This document shows, in pieces, positions 1 through 10,500 of a stretch of 64,000 nt of DNA (positions are counted from its first letter, which is position 1; each line of letters opens with the position of its first letter). The position numbers were made by a program, and so were the translations under genes. The notes under the pieces are model-generated. The model was not told where the DNA came from. It did not search any database and saw nothing but the letters and a program-made list of their open reading frames with translations. The DNA comes from Filimonas sp. (GTDB taxonomy: Bacteria; Bacteroidota; Bacteroidia; Chitinophagales; Chitinophagaceae). Where the stretch lies: the NCBI GenBank assembly GCA_017306865.1, contig JAFKHH010000020.1:116501-180500 (forward strand). Reading direction: 5' to 3'.

Positions 1-783
1 CGCGAAAGACGCATTAGTAGTGGTGAGCAGCAAATGGTAGACAGGTCTGTTATTAATCGTGAGTTTACAGTAGACAGGCAGCAAGGAGTGGAGATATACG
101 GACGGTTAAAAGGCAAAGGTGTTGCTGATTTTAATTACTGGCTGGCAGCACTTACAGGTACAGGAAGGGGAAACACTGTTAATGATGATAATCACCTCAT
201 GTATTTTGGCCGGCTGCAATGGAATTTTACGGGCAAGTATCTTGATTTTGAAGGCAGTGATATAGAGCTGCATCAGAAGCCCATCGGTGTGCTGGCATTC
301 TCTGTTGTTACAAACAGAAGCCCTTATACAAGATTTTCCCAGGCAGGTGGCGGCTCACTTGAAGGGTATGAAAACGGCTTGCCGGGGCAATACAGGGTGA
401 ACCAGGCAAATATAGAAACAGCTTTTATGTACAAAGGCTTTAGCTGGCAATCAGAAATGCATACAAAAGTGATCATTGATAAACTGAACAACGATCATGC
501 AGACCATTTACACGGGTATTATCTGCAGGCCGGTTATTTCTTTCATCAGTTGGTTGAGTGGTGGCCTCAACCATTGGAAGCTGCAGTTCGCAATGCAGGT
601 TATTTCCCCAACCGCGAAGCCGACCAGACCAAAAAAAGAGAAACATCATTGGCATTCAACTGGTTTTTCAATGGCCACAAAAACAAACTGACTGCGGAAA
701 CAAGTTATTTCAACTATGATAAGACAGGCGGCATTCCTGCGGATGAATGGCGCTTCCGCCTGCAATGGGATATCTCTCTCTAG
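1..783 (+). CDS. Phosphate-selective porin O/P-type outer-membrane protein (5' partial)
   Basis: The reading frame is open from base 1, so the start lies before the window; an ATG at 34 is probably internal because the residues before it (RERRISSGEQQ then MVDRS) look like porin sequence. About 260 residues remain. They alternate aromatic and polar residues as in beta strands and end in a strand with terminal aromatic/hydrophobic residues (WRFRLQWDISL), the usual signal for outer-membrane barrel insertion. The family (OprO/OprP) forms anion-selective trimeric pores. Two sulfatases follow on the same strand, so transport of phosphate or sulfate released from esters is a reasonable inference. 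Substrate is not readable from the sequence. Confidence 0.75.
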   Translation, partial: RERRISSGEQQMVDRSVINREFTVDRQQGVEIYGRLKGKGVADFNYWLAALTGTGRGNTVNDDNHLMYFGRLQWNFTGKYLDFEGSDIELHQKPIGVLAFSVVTNRSPYTRFSQAGGGSLEGYENGLPGQYRVNQANIETAFMYKGFSWQSEMHTKVIIDKLNNDHADHLHGYYLQAGYFFHQLVEWWPQPLEAAVRNAGYFPNREADQTKKRETSLAFNWFFNGHKNKLTAETSYFNYDKTGGIPADEWRFRLQWDISL

Positions 784-1058
784 TTACGCATCTTTCGAAG
801 ATGTATAAAAAAAATCACATAAGTGGCGGATGAATATTGCCGTTGGTGTCAGGTAAAAGATACACCTCGCATATAAAAAGTTGTTGCATGCTGATAACAA
901 TATCTTTTAATTAACCACAAGGAGATTAAGTACATAAGAGAACACTTTGTGAGCATTGTGATTAAGTGCTTAACAGAAAGACATGGCAGGCTTACAAGCT
1001 AGAATATAGCCTAAAAACGCTGCAAGCATAAACTATTATCCAAATAAATAATGAAGCC
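784..1058. other. Intergenic stretch, porin to sulfatase
   Basis: 275 bases without a gene. It contains a 'ccacaaggagattaag...' segment resembling other word-like intergenic repeats in this window (for example near 31655). No clear terminator or promoter was recognised. Confidence 0.4.
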
Positions 1059-3398
1059 ATGAGAAAGATCGCAACATTGTTGATTCATTTCTTAGCCGTT
1101 TCTATTGTACTAATAGCACAGGATAAAACGCCTGCTGTCTTACCGCGGCCAGACTTTCATTTTCCCGGTAATATAGGCCGTACGTATGTGGAATCAGACC
1201 CGGCACAGTTTCCACAAATGGTTAAAGCGCCTAAAGGCGCCCCCAATATTTTGCTCATCCTTATTGACGATGCGGGCTTTGGACAGTTCAGCACATTCGG
1301 CGGCGGCGTACCATCACCTACTATGGATAAATTGGCAGCAGATGGGTTGCGTTTCAACTGCTTTCATACTACAGCCCTGTGCTCGCCCACACGCGCGGCG
1401 CTCATTACGGGACGTAATCATCACTCAGCAGCGTTTGCAGGCATTACGGAGTTAGCTACCGGCTACGATGGGTACACCTGCATCTTGCCAAAAAGTTGTG
1501 GTACGGTAGGAGAGGTATTGCGTCAAAACGGATATGCAACTGCGTGGGTTGGTAAAAACCATAATACGCCACCATGGGAGCTAAGCCAGGCGGGGCCTTT
1601 TGACCGCTGGGCAAATGGTTTAGGCTTCGATTATTTCTATGGCTTCAATGCCGGAGATATGAACCACTGGAACCCTATACTCTTCGAAAACCACAACCTC
1701 GTTCCGGCATCTAAAGATTCTAATTACTATCTCACCACAGACCTTGCAGATCATGCTATATCATGGGTAAGGGAAATGAAAAGTATTGCACCGGATAAAC
1801 CATTCTTCTTGTATGTAGCGCCTGGCGCAACGCATGCACCACACCAGGTGCCGAAAGAATGGATAGATAAATACAAAGGTAAATTCGATGGCGGCTGGGA
1901 TGCGTATCGCGAAGAAACGTATGAACGCCAGAAAAAATTAGGCGTAATACCGCCGGATACTAAACTTACACCCCGCCCTGCAAGCCTGCCTGCATGGAGC
2001 TCGTTAAATGCAGACCAGAAAAGATTATATGCACGCATGATGGAAGTCTTCTGCGCCTATGGTGCAGAGTGCGATTATGAAATGGGTAGAATAGTAGATG
2101 CGATAAAGCAACTGCCTGATGCAGACAATACAATGATCATTTACATTGCCGGAGACAATGGTTCCAGCGCAGAAGGTGGATTGGAAGGTTCATTGAATGA
2201 AAATATTTTTTTCAATGGCTTTCCTGAAAAATGGCAAGACAATTTAAAGGTGATAGATGAACTGGGTGGCCCCAAACATTTTAATCACTTTACTTCAGAG
2301 TGGGCATGGGCAATGGATGCGCCTTTTCAATGGACAAAACAAGTAGCCAGCCATTTCGGTGGTACACGTAACCCACTTATTATAGACTGGCCTGCAAAGA
2401 TTAAAGACAAAGGTGGGTTACGCGATCAGTTCCTACATGTTATAGACATTGTGCCAACGATATACGAAGTGTGTGGCATAACAGCTCCGGTTGAGTTGAA
2501 TGGCGCACAACAAAAGCCCATTGAAGGCACAAGCTTCGCTTATACATTCCCCAAAGACAGCATAAAGGCAAAAGGCAGGCACGAGACACAATACTTTGAA
2601 ATGGCTGTGAACCGCGGTATTTACAGTAACGGATGGATGGCCTCTGCATTATCCTTTGAACCGTGGAATCCGAACCGGGAAAGTTTTGATCCTGATAAAC
2701 AGAAATGGGAACTGTATAATGTAGAAAATGATTTCTCACAGGCAAATGACCTTGCTGCAAAGTATCCTGAAAAATTGCGGCAACTACAAGACCTCTGGTG
2801 GGTAGAAGCTGCTAAGTATAATGTACTGCCGCTGGACTGGAGAGGCACAGTAAGAATGAATGCAGAACTAATGGGAAGGCCGAGTTTGATAAGAGGGCGT
2901 AAGTCTATAACCTACTATCCCGGAACGATTGGTGTACCGGATGCAGCATCACCTCCCATGCTCAATAAATCGTGGACTATTACAGCAGATATAGAAGTGC
3001 CGGATAACAATGCCAATGGTATGATCATTACCCATGGTGGATTGGAAGGCGGTTACGGATTATACCTGCGCGATGGCATAGCAACATTTGTATATAACTA
3101 TCTCGGCATAGACCGCCCAACATTTGTATCCAAAGAAGCATTGCCAAAAGGTAAAATGAAACTAGTGGTCCGGTTTGATTACGATGGCGGCGGCCTTGGA
3201 AAAGGTGGCAGTATTACCATGACGGCTAACGGCAAAGAAATTGCCAAAGGCCGGCTTGAAAAAACAGTGCCCATTCAATTCACTATTGCCGAAGGTGTGG
3301 ATGTAGGGCAGGATGTTGGATCCCCAATAGACTTCACTTACAAAATGCCATTTGCTTATACAGGAAAAATAGAAAAAGTAACGGTGGATTTAAAGTGA
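1059..3398 (+). CDS. Arylsulfatase, large AtsA-like type, exported
   Basis: Hydrolyses sulfate esters. A signal peptide covers about residues 1-20 (ends LIAQ). The alkaline-phosphatase-fold sulfatase domain begins with NILLILIDDAGFG (metal-binding Asp pair). The activation motif is C108-S-P-T-R followed by AALITGR; C108 is the residue converted to formylglycine. Length 779 aa fits the long AtsA type rather than the usual 500-aa type; the last ~140 residues form a beta-rich C-terminal domain. The next gene, 73 bp downstream, is a paralogue with the same architecture. No maturation enzyme is visible nearby. Substrate unknown. Confidence 0.9.
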   Translation: MRKIATLLIHFLAVSIVLIAQDKTPAVLPRPDFHFPGNIGRTYVESDPAQFPQMVKAPKGAPNILLILIDDAGFGQFSTFGGGVPSPTMDKLAADGLRFNCFHTTALCSPTRAALITGRNHHSAAFAGITELATGYDGYTCILPKSCGTVGEVLRQNGYATAWVGKNHNTPPWELSQAGPFDRWANGLGFDYFYGFNAGDMNHWNPILFENHNLVPASKDSNYYLTTDLADHAISWVREMKSIAPDKPFFLYVAPGATHAPHQVPKEWIDKYKGKFDGGWDAYREETYERQKKLGVIPPDTKLTPRPASLPAWSSLNADQKRLYARMMEVFCAYGAECDYEMGRIVDAIKQLPDADNTMIIYIAGDNGSSAEGGLEGSLNENIFFNGFPEKWQDNLKVIDELGGPKHFNHFTSEWAWAMDAPFQWTKQVASHFGGTRNPLIIDWPAKIKDKGGLRDQFLHVIDIVPTIYEVCGITAPVELNGAQQKPIEGTSFAYTFPKDSIKAKGRHETQYFEMAVNRGIYSNGWMASALSFEPWNPNRESFDPDKQKWELYNVENDFSQANDLAAKYPEKLRQLQDLWWVEAAKYNVLPLDWRGTVRMNAELMGRPSLIRGRKSITYYPGTIGVPDAASPPMLNKSWTITADIEVPDNNANGMIITHGGLEGGYGLYLRDGIATFVYNYLGIDRPTFVSKEALPKGKMKLVVRFDYDGGGLGKGGSITMTANGKEIAKGRLEKTVPIQFTIAEGVDVGQDVGSPIDFTYKMPFAYTGKIEKVTVDLK

Positions 3399-3471
3399 GA
3401 TAAATAAGGAGAATAAAATTGATTGGATAAAACATGATTGCATCATTCTTTCTTCATTAAAATATGTTACA

Positions 3472-5928
3472 ATGAAAATTAGCTTAAGAGTGCTCCCGGT
3501 AACATCGCTGCTATGCTGGTTATGTGTAACAAGCCTTGTTATAGTCAGTGGTTGTAAACAGCGTGGTGCTACTGGTAGTGGAAGCCCGGCTGACAGCACA
3601 GCCAATCCTGAGTTCAAAGGAAAGATAGAGTTGGACGTAAGAAACTCAGTAGCCGACTGGACGCCATTTATTCCCAAGCAAGCGCCCGCAGGATCGCCTA
3701 ATGTATTGATCATATTATATGACGATACCGGTCAGTCTGCATGGTCTACTTATGGCGGCGCTATCAATATGCCTACGCTGGATAGCCTTGCAGCAGGTGG
3801 CCTTACCTATACGCAGTGGCATACATGTGCATTGTGCTCGCCAACACGCTCTACGTTGCTTACAGGCCGCAACCATACGCTGAATGGTATGGCGGCTATT
3901 ACAGAAACTGCAAATGGTTTTCCCGGTGCAAGCGGAAGGATCCCTGACCAGTGCGCTACATTGGCAGATATAATGCGAGACAATGGCTGGAGTACTTTCT
4001 GGATAGGTAAAGATCACAACGTACCAGAGCAGGATGTGGCATCAGGCGCTGGCCGCGCACAGTGGCCGTTGCAAATGGGCTTTGATCGCTTCTATGGATT
4101 CCTTGGCGGCGAAACGAACCAGTGGTATCCTGACCTTACAGAAGACAATCGTTTTATAGAACAGCCATACAGTCCTGAGCAAGGCTATCATTTATCTAAA
4201 GACCTTGCTGACCAGGCGATCAAAATGATCCGTGATCAAAAAGGCAGCAATCCGTCAAAGCCCTGGTTTATGTGGTATAATCCTGGTGCCAACCATGCGC
4301 CACATCATGCACCGGCTGAATATATTGCTAAATACAAGGGAAAATTTGATTCCGGTTATGAAGCCTATCGCACCTGGGTACTGGAGCGTATGAAAGCAAA
4401 AGGCATTGTGCCAAAAGATACGAAGTTGACGCCTATCAATCCACTTCCGCAAAACGTAGCTAACCCTGGAGACATGGTGCGGCCTTGGAATACATTAACA
4501 CCGGATGAAAAGAAACTATTTGCACGCATGGCTGAAGTGTATGCCGGTTTTTCTGAATATACAGATGCGCAGGTAGGGCGACTGATCGATTATTTAAAGA
4601 AATCAGGGCAGTTTGATAATACCGTTATCTTTTATGCGGCAGACAATGGAGCCTCCGGCGAAGGAAGCCCAAGTGGTTCTGTGAATGAAAATAAATTTTT
4701 CAACGGGTACCCGGATGAGTTAAGTGAGAATATGAAATACCTTACTACACTTGGGAGCCCAAGTACTTACAACCACTACCCAACCGGATGGGCCGTTGCC
4801 TTCTCTACACCTTACCAGATGTTTAAACGATATTCCGAATACGCAGGTGGCACCTGTTGTCCGCTGGTTATCTCATGGCCTAAAGGAATTAAGTCACACG
4901 GAGAGTTGAGAAGTCAATATCACCATTCGGTAGATATAGTGCCAACGGTACTGGATATCTGTAAGCTAAATATGCCGGATGAATATCATGGCGTAAAACA
5001 ATATCCGTTATCAGGTATTTCCATGAAGTACACATTTGACGCAAAGCCGGATGAGCCTACCCAGAAGAAAGTACAATATTATGTAATGCTAGGTACAAGG
5101 GGCATATGGGCAGATGGTTGGAAAGCAGCTTCGGTGCATGCACCGCTGACTGGTAAAGGAAACTTCGATAAAGATGAATGGCAATTGTATAATACGGCAG
5201 TTGACAGATCTGAATCGCAGGATGTAGCAAAACAACATCCTGAAAAATTAAAGGAATTGATCAACCTATGGATGGATGAGGCTAAAAAGAACAATGGCCT
5301 CCCGCTTGACGATCGTACTGCTGTGGAAATTTTAGGTATAGAACGGCCTGCGCAAGAACCACCACGGGACCGGTATATTTATTACCCGGGTACAGGTGCT
5401 GTGCCGGAAGGTGTAGCTGTAAATATAAGAGGGCGATCCTATAAGCTGCTTGCCAATGTAGATATTACAGATGCAAACGCATCGGGTGTAATCTTTGCTC
5501 ATGGCTCCAGGTTTGGCGGGCATTCCCTGTTCATAAAAGACCACAAGCTGTACTATGTGTACAATTTCTTAGGAATAAAACCTGAGCAAATATTTTCCTC
5601 ACCACCGTTATCAACGGGTAAATACACATTAGGTGTAGAGTTTATAAAAGACAGTACAGGCAAGTATGGGGAATCAATCGGTACATTAAAACTGTATGTA
5701 AATGATAAAGTAGTAGCGCAGGGACGCATGCGTACTCAGTCCGGTAAATTTACACTGGCGGGCGATGGCTTGTGTATCGGCTATGATAGCGGAGATGCTG
5801 TAAGTAGCCTCTATAAAACACCGGGAACCTTTAAAGGTGGAAACATTCAGTTTGTAGGAGTGACAGTCGAAAAAGCGCAATACAAAGACCTCGAGTCCGA
5901 AGCAAGGAGAGCATTGATGAGTAATTAA
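3472..5928 (+). CDS. Arylsulfatase, large AtsA-like type, lipoprotein
   Basis: Paralogue of the preceding sulfatase. The N terminus is a lipoprotein signal with lipobox VSGC (C28), so the enzyme is probably membrane anchored, unlike its neighbour. Metal-site motif NVLIILYDDTG; activation motif C122-S-P-T-R-STLLTGR. Length 818 aa. C-terminal beta-rich region from about residue 640, like the neighbour. Same strand, 73 bp apart, so probably co-transcribed. A hairpin terminator follows. Cys-type sulfatase chemistry is certain; substrate is not. Confidence 0.9.
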   Translation: MKISLRVLPVTSLLCWLCVTSLVIVSGCKQRGATGSGSPADSTANPEFKGKIELDVRNSVADWTPFIPKQAPAGSPNVLIILYDDTGQSAWSTYGGAINMPTLDSLAAGGLTYTQWHTCALCSPTRSTLLTGRNHTLNGMAAITETANGFPGASGRIPDQCATLADIMRDNGWSTFWIGKDHNVPEQDVASGAGRAQWPLQMGFDRFYGFLGGETNQWYPDLTEDNRFIEQPYSPEQGYHLSKDLADQAIKMIRDQKGSNPSKPWFMWYNPGANHAPHHAPAEYIAKYKGKFDSGYEAYRTWVLERMKAKGIVPKDTKLTPINPLPQNVANPGDMVRPWNTLTPDEKKLFARMAEVYAGFSEYTDAQVGRLIDYLKKSGQFDNTVIFYAADNGASGEGSPSGSVNENKFFNGYPDELSENMKYLTTLGSPSTYNHYPTGWAVAFSTPYQMFKRYSEYAGGTCCPLVISWPKGIKSHGELRSQYHHSVDIVPTVLDICKLNMPDEYHGVKQYPLSGISMKYTFDAKPDEPTQKKVQYYVMLGTRGIWADGWKAASVHAPLTGKGNFDKDEWQLYNTAVDRSESQDVAKQHPEKLKELINLWMDEAKKNNGLPLDDRTAVEILGIERPAQEPPRDRYIYYPGTGAVPEGVAVNIRGRSYKLLANVDITDANASGVIFAHGSRFGGHSLFIKDHKLYYVYNFLGIKPEQIFSSPPLSTGKYTLGVEFIKDSTGKYGESIGTLKLYVNDKVVAQGRMRTQSGKFTLAGDGLCIGYDSGDAVSSLYKTPGTFKGGNIQFVGVTVEKAQYKDLESEARRALMSN

Positions 5929-5952
5929 ATGTTGTGAACAACAATAACAAAA

Positions 5953-5991
5953 AAGCAAGTACTACAACCCGTTGGTTGATAGTACTTGCTT
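5953..5991 (+). terminator. Hairpin terminator after sulfatase pair
   Basis: Perfect 12-bp inverted repeat AAGCAAGTACTA / TAGTACTTGCTT with a 15-nt loop, 25 bp after the stop codon. No long T-run follows. Confidence 0.6.
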
Positions 5992-6051
5992 CCTGTTACT
6001 ACATAATAATAGCCAGGCCTTGCCTGTTTAAAACGCCTTATACTAAAGATC

Positions 6052-6891
6052 ATGTTGCGTAATCAATATGGGAATGTAACACAAACACAAACCCTGTTCA
6101 GGAACATTATTGTTCTGCTTACCTGCATCATTGCGCCACTAGCAGCAGCAGCGCAAACCGCGCCCTATTCGCTTGGCTTTATTCCTGCTAGCATAGAAGA
6201 AGCCGATCTCGCATTTCCATTGTACGATAAGTGGCACCTGAGCGGACAGGCAGATTTACAACTGGTAACGCAAGGCGCTTATACCAACAACAATCCGTTT
6301 GCCTATGTACAGCGTACTGTAGTCCGGCCGTGGATCATTTACTCAGGCTTTAAAAACCTGAAACTTTATCTTGGCTATGCACATAATAAAAAGTATGCAA
6401 TAAAAGAGGCGGGTAACTATGAAACGCTGGAGCGGCGTATTATCGTAATGGGCACACTCTCGCAAAATCTTCCTAAAGGCAGCTTGTTTGAACAGGTACG
6501 CTTTGAAACAAAATTTTTTGATGATGCATCCGGCACCCCGCGCACCATCCCAAGGATAAGAGGGCGCTTTGGTGTAAATCATTACCTCAACCAGCATCGC
6601 AGTAAACCTGCGCTACTTTCGCCTAATATTTCTTACTACGCAGAGTTAATGTTGAAGTTTCCATCCAGGGATTATGCAGAAGAGCGCTTTGACATTTTCC
6701 GCATGTCCGTGTATTACAGTGCAGGCATTACACAAAAAATTCATTTTCTTGCAGGCATCATCGGGCAATTACAATTGCGTACCAACGGAACACAGTTTGA
6801 TGTGTACTATGGCCCGGTGGTATCGGTACGCTATAGCATCAGGTCTAAGCCCCGCGAGACTTTTGATAGCGTAGATGGTGGCGCAGATTGA
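6052..6891 (+). CDS. DUF2490-like outer-membrane beta-barrel protein
   Basis: 279 aa with a signal peptide ending about residue 35 (LAAAAQ). The rest is a run of amphipathic strands with motifs resembling DUF2490 proteins (WHLSGQADLQL, VRPWIIYSG, RGRFGVNHYL). DUF2490 members are small outer-membrane barrels of unknown function. It lies downstream of the sulfatases but is separated from them by a hairpin, so it may be transcribed separately. Family assignment is by resemblance only. Confidence 0.55.
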   Translation: MLRNQYGNVTQTQTLFRNIIVLLTCIIAPLAAAAQTAPYSLGFIPASIEEADLAFPLYDKWHLSGQADLQLVTQGAYTNNNPFAYVQRTVVRPWIIYSGFKNLKLYLGYAHNKKYAIKEAGNYETLERRIIVMGTLSQNLPKGSLFEQVRFETKFFDDASGTPRTIPRIRGRFGVNHYLNQHRSKPALLSPNISYYAELMLKFPSRDYAEERFDIFRMSVYYSAGITQKIHFLAGIIGQLQLRTNGTQFDVYYGPVVSVRYSIRSKPRETFDSVDGGAD

Positions 6892-6918
6892 TCATTCCGC
6901 GTGATAATTATTCTGAAA

Positions 6919-7305
6919 CATTATTATCCGAGTAAAGTCAATGGATAGTTGTCTGTAAGCGTTTTCCAGAAAGGATCGCAGATGAAAAAGAATGGTTTCA
7001 AAATTGGGAGAACTCTTCTATCAGCTTTTTTTAGAGAAACGTGCGGCCTCAGAAAAGCTGCGTTAAGAAAATTGGCATGAACGCCGGAAAAATCCATTGC
7101 TGTTTGAGCCAGACACAACTTACCTACTCACGCTGTAAGCGGCGAGTTCAATGGATTTCGGCGGGCAGGACAATTTTTAGCCTGCTTTTCTGGAGCCTTG
7201 ATTTTTTTGGTTACTTTTTGTATCAAGACAAAAAGTAACACCGTCGGTAGACAAACGAGCGCTTGCAATTGAATATCCACTAAACCTGGTTGGACGGCAA
7301 TTATG
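6919..7305 (+). mobile_element. Family-A MITE-like element, copy 1
   Basis: Begins CATTATTATCCG and ends in GGCAATTATG, variants of the family ends CATTGTTGTCCG...CGGACAACAATG. The flanks share CTGAAACATT directly repeated. The core 7045-7197 folds back on itself: GGCCTCAGAAAAGC pairs with GCTTTTCTGGAGCC, and an inner arm at 7083-7100 pairs with 7149-7164. It also carries the GTTACTTTTTGT...ACAAAAAGTAAC hairpin at about 7208-7239. No transposase. Confidence 0.8.
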
Positions 7306-7574
7306 CTGAAACATTTATTGAAACTGCCTTGTCCATTCCGGAAAAAAGCTGCGCCTGTCACATACCCCATTCCAGTCTCAAAAAAAGAACAAACGATTGA
7401 TTAGGCAGATACAATCGTTTGCGTTGCTATAATAGCTCCCTTTTACCCCCTCGCTCATCATTCAAATGCAAGACACCCCGCGATTATTGCTTAATTTTCC
7501 CCGTTTAAGCGCTTGCCGTGTGTATGTATATAAGTGCCTTGTGCAAGACTGCTGTGAAATAAACTGCAAAGAAG
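7306..7574. promoter_or_regulatory. Upstream region of GH31 with two candidate operators
   Basis: Contains a perfect inverted repeat CAAACGATTG (7390-7399) / CAATCGTTTG (7412-7421) and a self-complementary AAGCGCTT at 7507-7514, 61 bp before the GH31 start. AAGCGCTT-type centres are typical of LacI/GalR-family operators. No regulator gene is adjacent, so the assignment is inference. Confidence 0.35.
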
Positions 7575-10500
7575 ATGAAAAACTTGGTTGAATCCTCGCT
7601 ATTGAAAACGGGTTTATTAGCATGTGCGTTCCCCTTATTCGTTTGTTATTCCACAAACCTCGCTGCTCAAAAGAAAGTAGCCGCGCAGCAGGAGCAAAAG
7701 CAACAACAGGTGCTTAGTGTGCAAAAGATCAATGCTACTACAGTAGAGCTGTTGCTGTCCGATAACCAACGTATGACAGTGGATTTTTATGGTGATAATA
7801 TCTTCCGCCTTTTCCAGGATAGTGCGCAGAATTTTATCCGCGACCCAAAAGCAAAACCAGAAGCGAAAATACTGGTAGATGATCCGCGAAAACCAGTAGC
7901 GTCTCTTACAGTTACAGAACAGGGAAATGTAATATCGATCAGTACACCCAAGATTACGTTACAGGTAGATAAGCAAACATCGTTGCTGAAAATAGTAAAC
8001 CGTACTACAAATACGGTGGTGCTGGAAGCTGTAGCGCCTGCGCGTTTTGAGAAGAACAAAGTTGTGCTTGCCTTAAAAGAAAATTCACAGGAATACTTCT
8101 ATGGAGGCGGTGTGCAGAACGGTCGTTTCTCGCACAAAGGCAAATCGATTGCGATAGAAAATCAGAATAGCTGGACGGATGGTGGCGTTGCGTCGCCTAC
8201 GCCATTCTACTGGTCTACCAATGGCTATGCTGTAATGTGGCATACCTTCAAAAAGGGAACTTACGATTTCGGGGCAAAAGAGAAAGGCGTAGTAAAGTTG
8301 ACGCATGAGACAGATTATCTCGATGCCTTCTTTATGATAGATAATGGCGCGGTAGCCTTGCTAAATGATTTCTACCAGCTTACAGGCAACCCTGTACTCT
8401 TACCTAAGTTTGGTTTTTATGAAGGACATTTAAACGCTTATAACCGCGATTACTGGAAAGAAGATACCATAGGCGTTGTGTTTGAAGATGGAAAAAAATA
8501 TAAAGAAAGCCAGAAGAATAACGGCGGCATTAAAGAGTCGCTCAACGGAGAAAAAAATAATTACCAGTTCTCTGCACGTGCTGTAATAGACCGCTATAAA
8601 AACCACGATATGCCACTTGGTTGGATATTACCCAACGATGGCTATGGTGCGGGCTATGGACAAACAGGAACATTGGATAGCAACATTCAAAACCTGAAAA
8701 GCCTGGGTGACTACGCACGTAAAAACGGCGTAGAAATTGGCTTGTGGACACAGTCAGATCTGCATCCAAAAGCAGAAGTGAGTGCGCTGCTGCAAAGAGA
8801 TATTATTAAAGAAGCAAGAGATGCCGGTGTGCGTGTATTGAAAACAGACGTTGCATGGGTCGGCGCTGGTTACTCATTTGGATTAAACGGCGTTTCAGAC
8901 GTAGCACAGATCATGTCTTATTATGGTAATGCAAGACCATTCATCATTTCGCTGGATGGCTGGGCTGGTACACAACGTTATGCCAGTATATGGTCGGGCG
9001 ACCAGACAGGTGGTGTGTGGGAGTACATACGCTTTCATATACCTACCTACTTAGGATCAGGCCTGTCAGGACAGCCGAACATTACATCCGATATGGACGG
9101 CATTTTTGGTGGTAAAAACCCTGTTGTAAATACGCGCGATTTTCAATGGAAGACATTTACCCCTATGCAATTGAATATGGATGGCTGGGGCTCAAACGAA
9201 AAATACCCACATGCACTGGGTGAGCCTGCAACATCTATAAACCGTAATTATTTAAAACTTAAGTCAGCATTGCTGCCTTATTCATACAGCACAGCACATG
9301 AGGCATTAACAGGATTGCCGATCATCCGCGCCATGTTCCTTCAATATCCGAATGCTTATACACTCGGTGCAGCTACACAATACCAGTTCCTGTATGGGCC
9401 ATACTTCCTTGTAGCACCTATCTATCAGTCTACTAAGGCAGATGAAAAAGGGAATGATGTGCGCAACGGCATCTATTTGCCGGAAGGCACATGGATCGAT
9501 TATTTTACCGGTGATAAATACACAGGCAACGTAATCCTCAATTCATTTGATGCACCACTTTGGAAGCTGCCGCTGTTTGTAAAGAATGGCGCTATAATTC
9601 CTTTGACTGCACCTAATAACAACGTAGCTGAAATAAATAAACATACCCGTAAGTATGAGCTTTATCCGTTTGGTAAAAGTTCATTCACTGCGTATGACGA
9701 TGATGGTACTACAGAAGCGTACAAAATAGGTAAAGGAGCAACAACGGTTATAGAATCTGCTTTGGATAATAACAATCGCGTAACCGTTACTGTGCAGCCA
9801 ACCAAAGGCAGCTTTGATGGTTTTGTCAAAGACAAATCAACGGAGTTTGCTATCAACGTAACAGCCAAACCTGGCATGATCGCTGCAAAAATTGGAAAGA
9901 ATAAAGTAGTAATAACGGCAGCAAAGTCAATGGATGAGTATCTGAAAAAAGATAACGTCTATTTCTACGATGCAAGACCTGATCTGAATAAGTTCTCTAC
10001 CAAAGGCAGTCCATTTGAAAAGGTAGTAATGATTAAAAACCCACAAGTACTCGTAAAGCTTGCAGGCACAGATGTTACAACCAACGCTGTAGAAGTAACA
10101 ATGGACGGGTTTAAATTCCAGCCGGAAGATAAATCACTTCTTGCCCATGGTAAATTACTGTCTCCAGCAAACGCGCAGGTAACAGAAAAAAATACGGAAG
10201 CGTTTACACTTAAACCTACATGGAAAAAAGCAGACAATGCAGATTACTATGAGATCATGTTTAACGATATGCGTTACTCCACCATCCGTGATACGGCATT
10301 GCTGTTTGATGGGTTGCAGGCAGAAAGTAATTACACATTTAAACTGCGTGCAGTAAACAAAGATGGTTTCTCCGAATGGACAAACATAAAAGCAACCACC
10401 AAAGCTAATCCGCTACAGTTTGCTATACAAGGCATAACGGCACAGTCAACAGCAGAGAGTGAAGAAGATAATGAAATAGATAAGTTGTTTGACTTTGATG

